Source of the DNA: JAABRU01 sp050180235
GTDB taxonomy: Bacteria > Desulfobacterota > Desulfobacteria > Desulfobacterales > Desulfococcaceae
Assembly (NCBI GenBank): GCA_050180235.1
Contig: JBFXEJ010000002.1
Coordinates: forward strand, 74,213 to 138,212
Direction: 5' to 3'
DNA length: 64,000 nucleotides
Part shown: positions 1 through 9,455 of the stretch, piece by piece
Numbering within the stretch: the stretch's first letter is position 1
How the letters are laid out: every line of letters starts with the position of its first letter
The notes under the pieces: model-generated
What the model was told of the DNA's origin: nothing
What the model saw: the letters and a program-made list of their open reading frames with translations, nothing else
Database searches by the model: none
Program-made: the position numbers and the translations under genes

Positions 1-2455
1 GCATTGATGCAATTCCCACAGAGAATCCAGGGAAAAAAGTATGCTTTATGAATGCGCCCGATGCTCCGCCCATAACCAAAGCAAGGGAAAAAAGAAACCG
101 ATCCCGGAAAATCAGACTTTGCCGGAACAGAATCACACTGTCGATTGCCATAACAGGAATCAGAAAAAGAATCTGTTCTGATCGGGGCATGAAATGGTGC
201 ATCAGGGCAATTGCAGAAAAAACAGACAGCAGAGACGCGTTCAGCATCATGGGAACGCGGGGCGATATGTTTTCGTTTTGTCTGCGGAACATTCCCAGAG
301 CCAGTTCACTCCATGCCGCAGAAAGCAGAATCAGACTGGCTGCAAACTGCGTCTGCCACAGGATTCCCGGCCATACCGGGGCATAAACCACTGTCATGAT
401 CGAGCAGAAAAGAACAGCATAAAATAACTTTGTATCCCGCAAATCCCGTTTGTTTTCCGGCATTCCCTTTTGAAAGAATTTTACCGAATTCAGCAGATAT
501 TCCGGTGCATGGCGCAGGGAAATATAAATAAAAACCGTGAGAAACAGACAGGTTGCAAAGCCTGTAAAACCGGGGCTGGTGTTTGCAAGGCTCCAGATGG
601 CAAGACCGGTTCCCAGTCCGCCCCGAATGCGGAAAACTGTCAAAGCCAGAGATCGGGCATTGCGTTTTATGGCCCATATCTGAATGCCCAGCAGCCCGGC
701 CAGACCCGGAAGGCTGGCAAGGAAATGGGTTTGTGCCGGAATGTGTTGCAGAATCAGCAGAGCGTATAATGCTGAAAAACAGCCCGTCAACAGCCAGAAA
801 GGTGTGATGGTGAGATACCGCCATATCACAGTGCCGTAAACAGCAAGGCCCATTGACAGCGTTGTTATACGGGAAAAATGATTTCCCAAAGATAAAAGTA
901 TGGCCGTAACAGAAATGGCATACACCGCTATGGTGAAACGGGACAGAAATGTGTATTCCTTAACCCACTGTTTGCATTCTGCATCTGTGTAAAACAGCAG
1001 AGCAGAAAGCAGCATGAGAAAAGGAGCGTAATATGCGGCAGATACGGAACTTGGATAAGACCATGTTACATGAATGAAAGAAACCGCAGCAGCATAGACC
1101 AGAGTTCCGGCAGCATAATAAGCGATTTTCTCCTGATCCAGAAAAATGGAGCGGAACCAGTCTTTGCTGAAACGGATGAGACTGTATCCCAGCAAAAGCA
1201 GAAGCAGGAGATGAAACAGGGCCATCATATACCAGAAGGGGAAACGGATGATAATGGGAACAGCCATCTGCACTGCGGTCATCATCATAAAGAGACGGGG
1301 ATGAAGTCCCTGCAGAGAGCGATCCATTGTTCCGGAGGCCAGTTGTGCACAGTACCAGAAAATGCCAAAGCTGATCAGCGTCAAACCTGCGCCCGCAGGC
1401 AGATGAACATTTGCCAGCCGTATGCCGGAGGCAATACTCAGGGGAATCAGCAGCATTCCCAATGTGGTGAGAACATTTGCGGCTGTCCGAAGTTCCGGTT
1501 TTTTTCTGCGTATATGCCATGCTCCGAAAAGCGTAAGCAGCGTATAGGCCAGCAGGCAGAGGCAAATCAGCAGCAGTCTCAAAAATCCCTCGGAATAGCT
1601 GATAAGAAAAACAGAACCGGACACAAAGGAAAAACAGCTCACAAACCAGCCGATATTCTGAATCAGAAAGGGAATCAGCAGCCGTGACCAGCCTGTGACT
1701 TTCTGCATAAGCAGTTCCAGTTGACCGGGTTTTTGGGCTTCCCATGCAAAACGCGATGTATCGCGGGGTTTTTCTTTCTGAATTGTTTTTGGCGAAGCAG
1801 GCGCGGAAATTTTCACCTGATTTTGTTGCAAAATTGGTTTTTCCGGAGATGCAGGAACAGAAAGGGGCAGAGCAACTTTCTGTTTCACCGGCGCGGATGC
1901 AACTTCCTGAGCAGTCTGCGAAACCTCTGTCTGCTTCACTGAATCTGTCGGAACCGTCTGTGTTTTCACAGAAAGCACTGTCTCTGTCTGAACATTGACA
2001 ACCGCTTTTTCCGCATGAACGGGCAGCGGCGGCGGCACAGGTTTGGAAACCGGAGCAGATTTGGCAGGCGGCGGAGGTGTTATCGGAGCAGTTTGAACAG
2101 TCGCTGCACTTTCATTCTGCCTTTCTTCTGTTCTTTTCGGACGCCAGGGAGCTTCACGGGGATCAAGGTTAAGAGACGATGCAAGATTCTGCCACGCGTC
2201 ATTTCTGCGTTTCAGCCACAGACCTGTTCCGGGCTGCAGGCCATCTTCCTCAATGAAGATGCGGGTGATGGCATAATCAATCTTTTTTCTTGCAGAATCA
2301 AAAGATTTTTCATCAAAATTCCCGTTTTTCTGCAAACGATCCAGTTCCAGCCGCAGCAAAGTCAGATCGGAAATGATTTTATATTTGCCGATCCATTTTT
2401 GCTTCCTGACAAACAGGATCAGTACAATCACGGTAAAAAGAATAATCCACAGCAT
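1..2455 (-). CDS. Large multi-pass membrane protein, 3' end outside the window
   Basis: The frame is open from an ATG at 2455 to the window edge, giving 818 codons with no stop. A clear AGGAGG Shine-Dalgarno sequence lies 5 bases upstream. The product starts with a hydrophobic anchor (about residues 2-16), followed by a charged stretch and a Pro/Ala/Val-rich linker (about 110-210). After that comes a long series of hydrophobic segments typical of a polytopic inner-membrane protein. This layout resembles the large uncharacterised membrane proteins of the DUF2339/DUF2157 type, but I cannot assign a family from sequence alone. The several shorter open frames overlapping it on both strands are shadows. 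Function unknown; probably cytoplasmic-membrane located. Confidence 0.7.
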   Translation of the reverse strand, partial: MLWIILFTVIVLILFVRKQKWIGKYKIISDLTLLRLELDRLQKNGNFDEKSFDSARKKIDYAITRIFIEEDGLQPGTGLWLKRRNDAWQNLASSLNLDPREAPWRPKRTEERQNESAATVQTAPITPPPPAKSAPVSKPVPPPLPVHAEKAVVNVQTETVLSVKTQTVPTDSVKQTEVSQTAQEVASAPVKQKVALPLSVPASPEKPILQQNQVKISAPASPKTIQKEKPRDTSRFAWEAQKPGQLELLMQKVTGWSRLLIPFLIQNIGWFVSCFSFVSGSVFLISYSEGFLRLLLICLCLLAYTLLTLFGAWHIRRKKPELRTAANVLTTLGMLLIPLSIASGIRLANVHLPAGAGLTLISFGIFWYCAQLASGTMDRSLQGLHPRLFMMMTAVQMAVPIIIRFPFWYMMALFHLLLLLLLGYSLIRFSKDWFRSIFLDQEKIAYYAAGTLVYAAAVSFIHVTWSYPSSVSAAYYAPFLMLLSALLFYTDAECKQWVKEYTFLSRFTIAVYAISVTAILLSLGNHFSRITTLSMGLAVYGTVIWRYLTITPFWLLTGCFSALYALLILQHIPAQTHFLASLPGLAGLLGIQIWAIKRNARSLALTVFRIRGGLGTGLAIWSLANTSPGFTGFATCLFLTVFIYISLRHAPEYLLNSVKFFQKGMPENKRDLRDTKLFYAVLFCSIMTVVYAPVWPGILWQTQFAASLILLSAAWSELALGMFRRQNENISPRVPMMLNASLLSVFSAIALMHHFMPRSEQILFLIPVMAIDSVILFRQSLIFRDRFLFSLALVMGGASGAFIKHTFFPGFSVGIASM

Positions 2456-2515
2456 ATCGGCCTCCTGTGTATATGAGAATGTGTTAAGCAGGCAAAAGAA
2501 ATTTTTCGTGTATTC

Positions 2516-2555
2516 AGAAAATCCGGTTTTTCGGGAAAACCGGATTTTTCTGAAA
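2516..2555. repeat. Perfect-type hairpin with ATCCGGTTTT arms
   Basis: An inverted repeat with arms of about 18 bases (TCAGAAAATCCGGTTTTTC and its near complement) lies just upstream of the membrane-protein gene. Almost the same hairpin occurs at 51906-51938 after dnaE. It could act as a bidirectional terminator or be a REP-like repeat. Confidence 0.6.
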
Positions 2556-2748
2556 ACTTTATACCCGAAAATTTATGTTGACTTACCTGCAATGTCTGTT
2601 TCATTCAAAGCAAAGGATGTGCCAAAGTATGCTGTGGTTTCCATGATAAAAAAATACAGAAATTACGGATGCTTTATAATTTAAAGCGATTTGTTTTCCA
2701 CATATGGCAGACCTTCTGTGTTTATTGTGTGTGCATAAAATGTATGCT

Positions 2749-3003
2749 CAATGCCGTTTCCTTAAGAATCCCCTCCCACCGGGAGGGGAATTTTCTGCTT
2801 AAGGTGATTTATGAAAATAAATATCCTGTTTCAGTTCACAGGCACAGGGCAAAAGCTGGAAGCTTTTGATACTTTTCCGGGATATTCTTTTCTGTAAATC
2901 ACCTAAGGGTTTGTAAAAAAATAACCTGTACAATTTTCCTGTCCGGAAACCCTAAGGGTTTATAACAGGTTATTTTGATACAGACCCTAAGTAAACGGCA
3001 TTG
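2749..3003. repeat. Composite element with CAATGCCGTTT outer ends
   Basis: The left end reads CAATGCCGTTTCCTTAAG and the right end is its near-exact reverse complement (CTAAGTAAACGGCATTG). Inside lies a complete family A element (2800-2905) plus a second inverted repeat around AAATAACCTGT. The same outer end and nested family A element recur at 53398-53650. No coding frame is supported between 2456 and 3185. Confidence 0.6.
2800..2905. mobile_element. MITE-like family A, copy 1
   Basis: About 106 bases bounded by TAAGGTGATTT and AAATCACCTA. The interior (CCTGTTTCAGTTCACAGGCA and AAAGCTGGAAGCTTTTG) is closely shared with the copies at 53411, 59449 and 60072. No ORF. Short non-coding elements with terminal inverted repeats are typical of MITEs or REP-like elements. 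Confidence 0.7.
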
Positions 3004-3185
3004 AATGTATGCCTATTCCCATTACCCTGCCGTCAGTGAAGCCTGAGACTTGCCGCAAATCCTGTTTACCGCAAAGATTTCTTAGAAAATTGCTATGGAT
3101 CAAATCCCCTGATCCGGTCTGGCACCGGGGCGGAAAACAAATCCGAAAATTTGATATTATTATAAAAAATAACGGTACATATCCT

Positions 3186-3911
3186 TTACTGCCCCAGTTT
3201 TTCCTCTGTCCGTTTCATGGCATCAATAAAAGCCAGCCGGTTTTCCTTTGCATAGGGATTGTAACGGTTCATGTCCATGAACAACTGCCAGGTGTCATGC
3301 GTGACAACGCCCAGAATATGAAGCAGCCGCTTATAACCTTCTGTGTCAATAATCAGTTCCTTTGCCCCGAACTCTTCCAGACTTCTTCCGATGAAATGGG
3401 TCAGAGACAGGCTGACCGCAATCTGCCGGTCATGCTCTTCCGGCGTGGTTTCAATCACAATCATGCCTTTGGAGGATATCCAGGATTTGACTTTTCCGTA
3501 ACGGCTGTCCTCAATCCGTACCGGACACAGAACGATCTTCCGGTCATGCAGGGACTGGGCTGCGCTGTCCGGCCCGAACATGGGATGGGTGGCCAGTATG
3601 GAAACACTCTGCGGCAGCAGTTCCTGCATCCATTGTACCGGCCAGACCTTGACCGAACAGACATCCACCACCACAGCATCTTTTCTGAGCAGGGGGGAAA
3701 TTTCTTTGAGAAATCCCTGCATGGCTGAAATGGGCACACTCAGAATCAGCACTTTTTGGGAACACACCTCTGCAAGCACGGCAGGCTTTGCCCCGATTTT
3801 CCGGATTTCCTCATCTTTGCCGCTTCTGTTGTATATAAATACCTCAAAATCCCCTGACAGATACCCGGCCATGAGTTTGCCAAAACGTCCGAACCCGATG
3901 ATTCCGATCAT
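3186..3911 (-). CDS. tyrA: Prephenate dehydrogenase family protein
   Basis: 241 residues. The N-terminus is a Rossmann fold with GFGRFG (6-11). DVCSVK (83-88) and THPMFGPDSA (108-117) match the conserved nucleotide- and substrate-binding motifs of prephenate/arogenate dehydrogenases, and LTHFIGRSL follows in the helical C-terminal half. The enzyme oxidatively decarboxylates prephenate (or arogenate) on the tyrosine branch of aromatic amino-acid synthesis in the cytosol. No chorismate mutase or ACT domain is fused, so this is the short monofunctional form. A GAGG lies about 7 bases before the ATG. The next gene on the same strand, leuB-like, is about 200 bases upstream, so a shared transcript is possible but not shown. 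NAD versus NADP preference cannot be read here. Confidence 0.85.
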   Translation of the reverse strand: MIGIIGFGRFGKLMAGYLSGDFEVFIYNRSGKDEEIRKIGAKPAVLAEVCSQKVLILSVPISAMQGFLKEISPLLRKDAVVVDVCSVKVWPVQWMQELLPQSVSILATHPMFGPDSAAQSLHDRKIVLCPVRIEDSRYGKVKSWISSKGMIVIETTPEEHDRQIAVSLSLTHFIGRSLEEFGAKELIIDTEGYKRLLHILGVVTHDTWQLFMDMNRYNPYAKENRLAFIDAMKRTEEKLGQ

Positions 3912-4115
3912 AACTATCCTCTTTCCTGAAAATAACAGGTATTGCGCAGTTGCAGCAAATAAGCAGTCTGTCAGACAACTCCTGTTACACCGTCACACTG
4001 GCAAAATCCGGTGTCCTGAACATACTGAAAACACCGGATTTAGCCGTAAACTCAGCCAAACGGTTCCGGCTTTTGCCGGAATGACTAAGACTGACTTTTT
4101 TCATTGGCGCATTCA

Positions 4116-5216
4116 TTATAAATTTTTCATAATCCCCGCGCAGACCATATCCCCGAATTCAGTGGTGGAGAGTATCCCCCTGTGTTTTTCTCCTGTCACA
4201 ATGAGATCCCTTGTGACAAAACCGTTCTCAAACACAGCAAACAGAGCGCTCCATATATCGCCGGCCTCTGCGCTCAGATTCAGACAGCGGTCAAAAAGAA
4301 GCGCTGCACTGCCGATCATGGAATAGGGATTGACAATATTCCTGCCTGCAATATCCGGAGCAGATCCGTGCGCGGGTTCCACATAACTTTTTTCCGGCCC
4401 GATGCAGGCCGAAGGCATGAGTCCCAGTGAACCGATGACCCCTCCTGCCTGATCCGTCAGAATATCGCCCTGCATGTTTTCAATCAGAACCACTCCGTTG
4501 AACTGCACGGGATTTTTCACCAACTGAAACGCTGCATTGTCCACCAGCATGGATTTGCAGACCACATCCGGATATTCTTTCGCAACATCCTCCACTATCA
4601 GATTCCAGAAACGGGATGTGGCCAGCACATTGGCCTTGTGGATATTCACAAGTCCTGATTTCCGTTTCCGGGCTTCTGTAAAAGCAACCTGTGCCACTCT
4701 TGATACCTGCTCCGCAGTATAGGTGCAGTCATCTTTTGCATACCGCATACCGGTTGCGCTTCCCTCTGTTTTCTCTCCGAAATAAATGCCGCCCACCAGT
4801 TCCCGGATCATGAGAATGTCAAGCCCGTCTCCGATAAGTTCCGGTCTTAGCGGGGAAAAGGATGCCAGGGATGCAGGCAGGCGCACGGGCCGGAAATTGG
4901 CAAAGGTGTCATAGCGTTTGCGCAGGGGCAGGATGGCCCCGGTCTCAGGCTGATGCTCCCGCGGAATTCTGTGCATCTGATCAACCGCAAGACCTACCGG
5001 GCCTTTGAGAATCACATCCGCATCATCACAGATCTGTTTTGTTTTTTCCGGAAAGGCAGCTCCTTCGTCAAAATAAGCCTGCGCTCCGAATGGGGCATAG
5101 TTCATGACAAAAGTATGCCCGTATTTTTTTTCAATGGTTCTGATTACTTTGACAGCCTCACGCACGATTTCCGGCCCGATGCCGTCGCCTTCCAAAACAG
5201 CGATGGTTTTCTTCAT
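4116..5216 (-). CDS. leuB: 3-isopropylmalate dehydrogenase-like decarboxylating dehydrogenase
   Basis: 366 residues, the usual LeuB length. GDGIGPE (10-16), the substrate-binding run LPLRKRYDTFANFRP (96-110), catalytic K194 in HKANVL, and metal-binding D226, D251 and D255 are all present. The family oxidises and decarboxylates 3-isopropylmalate with NAD in leucine synthesis. Two motifs deviate from textbook LeuB: the lysine motif reads NIHKANV rather than VDKANV, and the usual TDNLFGDILSD reads IENMQGDILTD. A related beta-decarboxylating dehydrogenase (isocitrate, homoisocitrate or tartrate type) is therefore possible. No leuA, leuC or leuD is nearby. The ATG at 5216 is preceded by an AGCAGG-like ribosome site. 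Confidence 0.75.
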   Translation of the reverse strand: MKKTIAVLEGDGIGPEIVREAVKVIRTIEKKYGHTFVMNYAPFGAQAYFDEGAAFPEKTKQICDDADVILKGPVGLAVDQMHRIPREHQPETGAILPLRKRYDTFANFRPVRLPASLASFSPLRPELIGDGLDILMIRELVGGIYFGEKTEGSATGMRYAKDDCTYTAEQVSRVAQVAFTEARKRKSGLVNIHKANVLATSRFWNLIVEDVAKEYPDVVCKSMLVDNAAFQLVKNPVQFNGVVLIENMQGDILTDQAGGVIGSLGLMPSACIGPEKSYVEPAHGSAPDIAGRNIVNPYSMIGSAALLFDRCLNLSAEAGDIWSALFAVFENGFVTRDLIVTGEKHRGILSTTEFGDMVCAGIMKNL

Positions 5217-5646
5217 TTATATACCTGCTTCCTGTTTCATATCCGCGGGAACAAAGTCCCGTTCTGATGATTGCATAATTAAGGTGATCGGTTTTTAGAA
5301 TAATAATGTAGCAGATGTCAGAAAGAAACTCAAAATCTTTTGCAGATTTTATTCTGTTTTTTTCCCCTGACGCGTGTCTGATGATGCGGTTTTCTGAACC
5401 TTTCTGACGTTTCTGCCTGAGATATTTGTTTCATGCACCATGAAATCCCTGTTTTGCCAAAGCTGAAAATGGTGTATAAGTAACTGGGGGATGTTCTGAT
5501 TTTTAAGTTTGGAAGCGGTTTGGGGATTGGGGAACAGGGAACAGGGAATGAGGAAAATATATTGCCATGTTTGAAAAATTCGGAAAAACACTGACAGACA
5601 CCGCTGCCATGTATGCGGTCTCATGCCACTGGCGGAAAGGTTGAAA
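5217..5646. other. Intergenic region between divergent leuB and sensor kinase genes
   Basis: 430 bases carrying the outward promoters for the two divergent genes, though I cannot place them. Around 5513-5555 there is a G-rich simple repeat (GGGGAACAGGGAACAGGGAA). No supported gene. Confidence 0.5.
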
Positions 5647-8385
5647 ATGCGGAAACTGCATTATTTTCTGGGAATCAGTCTGCTGATGACGGCAGTTTTC
5701 ATCATTGCTTTTTCCTATATGACCGCCAAAGAACTGGTACATTCTGCTGTGAATGCCACAACAGACACGGCAGGCGACATTGCAAAGGTTTTACAGATCA
5801 AAACCCTTCACGCAAACATGGATCATCTTATTTCAGATGCAAAAGCCATAAGTTTTCAGATCAGTGCAGAACTGGAAAGGGCCATGTCCGCGGCCCAAAA
5901 CCTGGCAGAAGTGCTTTCCGGTCTGAAAACAGAAGAGGTGGCATTGGGCAGGGATGCGGTAAATACCATGCTGTTCACCATGCTCAAAAAAAATGAAAAA
6001 CTTACCGGTGTTTATACCTGCTGGGAGCCTGATGCCTTTGACATGCCGGACATGGACTATGCCGGTGCAAAAGGAAATGACAGCAGAGGCCGTTTTATTC
6101 CCTACTGGTACCGGAAAAAAGACGGGCAGATCTCGCTTATGCAGACACAGAATTATGAAAACACGGAAGTGCAGGTCAGTAATATCAGGAAAGGAGAATT
6201 TTATCTCAATGTCCGTGAAAACGGAATCCCGTATATCACCCCGCCTTTTTTCCGTAAGGTGGGAGATGAGGAACTCTCTGTTATTTCAATGATTGCGCCC
6301 GTTATGGTGAATGGAAAATTCTGCGGGGCTGTGGGAACCGATATTCAGACGGATCTGTTGCAGTCTCTGGTGGAAGAAGCAGCAGTAAAACTTTTTGTAT
6401 GGGAAGGAAAAATCATGCTGATCACGCATGAGGGAATTATGGCCGCTGCCAGCGGAATGCCTGAAATGGTCGGAAAGCAACTGCGCATGACTCCGGATGA
6501 ATGGGAAGAGGAAAAAGAGCATACAGTTTCCGGTATCACGATCAGCAGGGTGGAAAAAGGAAAGATGTATGTTTGCACTCCCCTTAACATGCGGTATTTC
6601 GCAGTTCCCTGGTGCCTGCGGATCGAAGTTCCGGAAACCCTTGTCCGAAATGAAACAGATCAGATATACAAAAAAATGATGGAGGATGTGGCACTGCTCG
6701 GTGAGCATTTGAAGCGCATCAGCCGGAAATCTGTCCGTATACAGATCTGTGTGGGAGTGATTCTGATCATCAGCGTATTACTGGTTCTCATACTTTTCCA
6801 GTCTCTGGCGGACAAGGAAAAAGACCTGCGGCAAAGCAAATCACGGCTCCAGGGAATTCTGGATCATACCAGCGCCCTGATATACCTAAAGGATACAAAG
6901 GGACGGTATGTGCTGATCAACCGCGCGTATGAAAAACTGTTTCACCTGGCCAGTGAGGATATTGCGGAAAAGACAGATTATGACCTGTTTCCAAAAAATT
7001 TTGCGGATGCGTTCAGAGGCAATGATCAGATTGTCACTGGCGCAGGAAAACCCATGCAGCTGGAGGAGGTCGCTCCGCAGGAAGATGGGAATCATACCTA
7101 TATTTCCATCAAATTCCCACTGTATGACAGCACCGGAAAACCTGCGGGTCTCTGCGGTATTTCCACAGACATCACAGATCGGAAAAATGCTGAAAACGAA
7201 CTCCGCAGGGTGAGAAACTATCTTAATAATATTGTCAATTCAATGCCTTCAGCTCTGATGGGCGTTGATAACGGACAAAGGATCACGCACTGGAACCGGG
7301 AGGCAGAAAAAACAACCGGAATCATAGCGGAAAAAGCCCAGGGCCAGTTGCTGGCAAAGGTCTTTCCCCAACTCTCAGACCGGATGGATGAAATCCGGAT
7401 GACCATTCATGAGGGGAAATCCCATAAAGCAGAGAAAATCATCCGGAGGGCAGAGGGCCATATCCGTTATTGGGACATCATGATTTATCCTCTGATAACC
7501 AACGGTCTCGATGGAGCTGTAATCCGGGTGGATGATGTCACAGAGCGGGTGCGGCTTGAGGAGATGATGGTTCAGACGGAAAAAATGATGAGTGTGGGCG
7601 GACTCGCGGCAGGCATGGCCCATGAAATCAACAATCCCCTGGCCGGGATTCTCCAGAGCATTCAGAACATCCGGCGCAGGGTTTCAGAGGAACTTCCTGC
7701 CAACAAAGAGATTGCGGAAGAATGCGGCACGAGTCTGGAAACAATCCGCTCCTATCTGGAAAAAAGGAAAATTATCCGTTTTCTGGACGGCATACAGGAA
7801 TCCGGACAGAGGGCTGCGGAAATCGTCTCCAATATGCTTACCTTCAGCCGGCGCAGCGAGTCTGTGATGAAACCAGTAAGGCTTCCGGAACTTATCAGCA
7901 GAACCGTGGAACTTGCGGCCCATGACTATGATCTGAAAAAGAAATACGATTTCCGGCATATCAGAATCATCCGGGAATTTCCCGCCGATCTTCCGGAAGT
8001 GCCCTGCATTGCCACGGAAATTGAGCAGGTGATGCTGAACCTGCTCCGGAACGCGGCCCAGGCCATGTCTGAAAACATCAGTCCCGGCATATCCCCGCAG
8101 ATTATTCTCCGTGTGCAGAAAGAAGAAAAAGCGGTCCGGATCGAGGTGGAAGACAACGGCCCCGGAATGGACAAAGATATCTGCAAACGGATTTTTGAGC
8201 CCTTTTTCACCACAAAGGAGGTGGGCATTGGAACAGGACTGGGACTTTCCGTGTCCTATTTCATCATCACAAATAATCACAAGGGAAGTATGCGCGCGGA
8301 ATCCGAACCGGGCAAAGGCGCAAAATTTATTATCAGCCTTCCCTGTCTGCAGAGCCGGAAGAACGCGGAAGCAGAAACTGCCTGA
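5647..8385 (+). CDS. Membrane-bound sensor histidine kinase (Cache-PAS-PAS-HisKA-HATPase)
   Basis: 912 residues from the ATG at 5647, chosen over the ATG at 5623 because GGAAAGG ends 6 bases before it. Order: a transmembrane helix (about 5-25), a periplasmic region of about 330 residues of Cache type, a second transmembrane helix (about 360-385), and two PAS domains (starting near 400 and 520). Then come the HisKA dimerisation helix with phospho-acceptor H659 in MAHEINNP, and the HATPase domain with DNGPGMD (836-842) and GTGLGLS (862-868). It should autophosphorylate in response to a small extracytoplasmic ligand and pass phosphate to a response regulator. No receiver or regulator gene lies next to it, so the kinase is an orphan here. 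Confidence 0.9.
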   Translation: MRKLHYFLGISLLMTAVFIIAFSYMTAKELVHSAVNATTDTAGDIAKVLQIKTLHANMDHLISDAKAISFQISAELERAMSAAQNLAEVLSGLKTEEVALGRDAVNTMLFTMLKKNEKLTGVYTCWEPDAFDMPDMDYAGAKGNDSRGRFIPYWYRKKDGQISLMQTQNYENTEVQVSNIRKGEFYLNVRENGIPYITPPFFRKVGDEELSVISMIAPVMVNGKFCGAVGTDIQTDLLQSLVEEAAVKLFVWEGKIMLITHEGIMAAASGMPEMVGKQLRMTPDEWEEEKEHTVSGITISRVEKGKMYVCTPLNMRYFAVPWCLRIEVPETLVRNETDQIYKKMMEDVALLGEHLKRISRKSVRIQICVGVILIISVLLVLILFQSLADKEKDLRQSKSRLQGILDHTSALIYLKDTKGRYVLINRAYEKLFHLASEDIAEKTDYDLFPKNFADAFRGNDQIVTGAGKPMQLEEVAPQEDGNHTYISIKFPLYDSTGKPAGLCGISTDITDRKNAENELRRVRNYLNNIVNSMPSALMGVDNGQRITHWNREAEKTTGIIAEKAQGQLLAKVFPQLSDRMDEIRMTIHEGKSHKAEKIIRRAEGHIRYWDIMIYPLITNGLDGAVIRVDDVTERVRLEEMMVQTEKMMSVGGLAAGMAHEINNPLAGILQSIQNIRRRVSEELPANKEIAEECGTSLETIRSYLEKRKIIRFLDGIQESGQRAAEIVSNMLTFSRRSESVMKPVRLPELISRTVELAAHDYDLKKKYDFRHIRIIREFPADLPEVPCIATEIEQVMLNLLRNAAQAMSENISPGISPQIILRVQKEEKAVRIEVEDNGPGMDKDICKRIFEPFFTTKEVGIGTGLGLSVSYFIITNNHKGSMRAESEPGKGAKFIISLPCLQSRKNAEAETA

Positions 8386-8584
8386 AATGTTTTATAAGAG
8401 CATTAAGACAGGCAGTATCGGAAATAAAAAAAGTGGCACAGATTTTCATATTGTGCTGCGGTTCATCTGAACAGTCCTGAAATCTGTTTAGCATTATCAT
8501 GGCATTCGCCTGAATTAAATGATATATCGGCATTTCCCATATTCTTTGAAACAGAAAACCATAAAACAGCAGGAGGAATTTTTT

Positions 8585-9157
8585 ATGAGTGAAGATCCGG
8601 GAATCAGCAGGGAATCTGCCCTGGCATTACTGAAAGAACATCTGAAAAACGAAAGACTGGTCGCACACTGCCTGGCTTCTGAGGCCATTATGCGTAAACT
8701 GGCTGTACATTTTGGGGAAAATCCCGATATATGGGGACTTTCCGGGCTGCTCCATGATATTGATTATGAAATTACAGGCGAGGATTCCGCACAGCATGGC
8801 GAAGTGGGCGCAAAACTGCTGGCAGAAAAAGGAGTCTGTCCGGAAATCCTCAACGCAATCCGAAAGCACAATGCGGAAGGTCTGGGTCTGGAGCGTTCCA
8901 CCCGTTTTGAACACGCTCTTACCTGTGCGGAAAGCATTACCGGTATGATCGTGGCCACTGCCCTGATATATCCGGATAAAAAAATAGCGAGTGTTCAGAA
9001 CAAATCTGTCACCAAACGGATGAAAACGCCCCATTTTGCCAGGGCTGTGAGCCGGGAAAGGATTATGGAGTGTGAGAAGATTGGGCTTCCCCTGAATGAA
9101 TTCGTGCCCCTGAGTCTGGCAGCAATGTCCGAGATTGCAGAGGAACTGGGGATATAG
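8585..9157 (+). CDS. HD-domain (HDIG-type) hydrolase-like protein
   Basis: 190 residues starting at the ATG at 8585, which has AGGAGGAATT directly upstream. A longer frame from 8519 lacks such a site. The HD superfamily signature is visible as H28, H57-D58 in GLLHDIDYE, and H71. Short stand-alone HD proteins of this type are metal-dependent phosphohydrolases of unknown substrate. The C-terminus is helical and ends in AMSEIAEELGI. It follows the sensor kinase on the same strand with a 199-base gap, so co-transcription is uncertain. Confidence 0.8.
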   Translation: MSEDPGISRESALALLKEHLKNERLVAHCLASEAIMRKLAVHFGENPDIWGLSGLLHDIDYEITGEDSAQHGEVGAKLLAEKGVCPEILNAIRKHNAEGLGLERSTRFEHALTCAESITGMIVATALIYPDKKIASVQNKSVTKRMKTPHFARAVSRERIMECEKIGLPLNEFVPLSLAAMSEIAEELGI

Positions 9158-9351
9158 CATTTTCCGGTTTGCTTTTGTCCGGTATATGCTGTTTCACATA
9201 ATACAGCACTTACGCAGATTTTCCAAAAATCAGGGGGAACTGTATTTTTCCGTCATTCCCGCGAAATTCTGAATCCGGTAATTTCAACCGGTTCCTGATA
9301 CAGATATTCACCGGCATAACGGCGGTTCGCAGGGTGAGTTAAGGAAGAACA

Positions 9352-9391
9352 GCCTGGCAAAACCGTCAGGATACGGGTTTTGTCAGGCTTT
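9352..9391. repeat. Hairpin upstream of the restriction-modification gene
   Basis: GCCTGGCAAAACC and GGGTTTTGTCAGGC form an imperfect stem of about 13 pairs within the 298-base gap 9158-9455. No T-run follows, so it is not a clear terminator. The rest of the gap shows nothing else I can support. Confidence 0.4.
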
Positions 9392-9455
9392 GGCACAGAT
9401 TTGGCTTTCAATGATGTTTTGCATTTTGTGGACGGAAAACCGCAGAGGAGAAAAA

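Noticed and set aside
306..824. 172-codon minus-strand frame
   Set aside because: It is a shadow of the longer open frame of the membrane protein, has an unlikely composition (rich in His, Ser and Cys) and no ribosome site.
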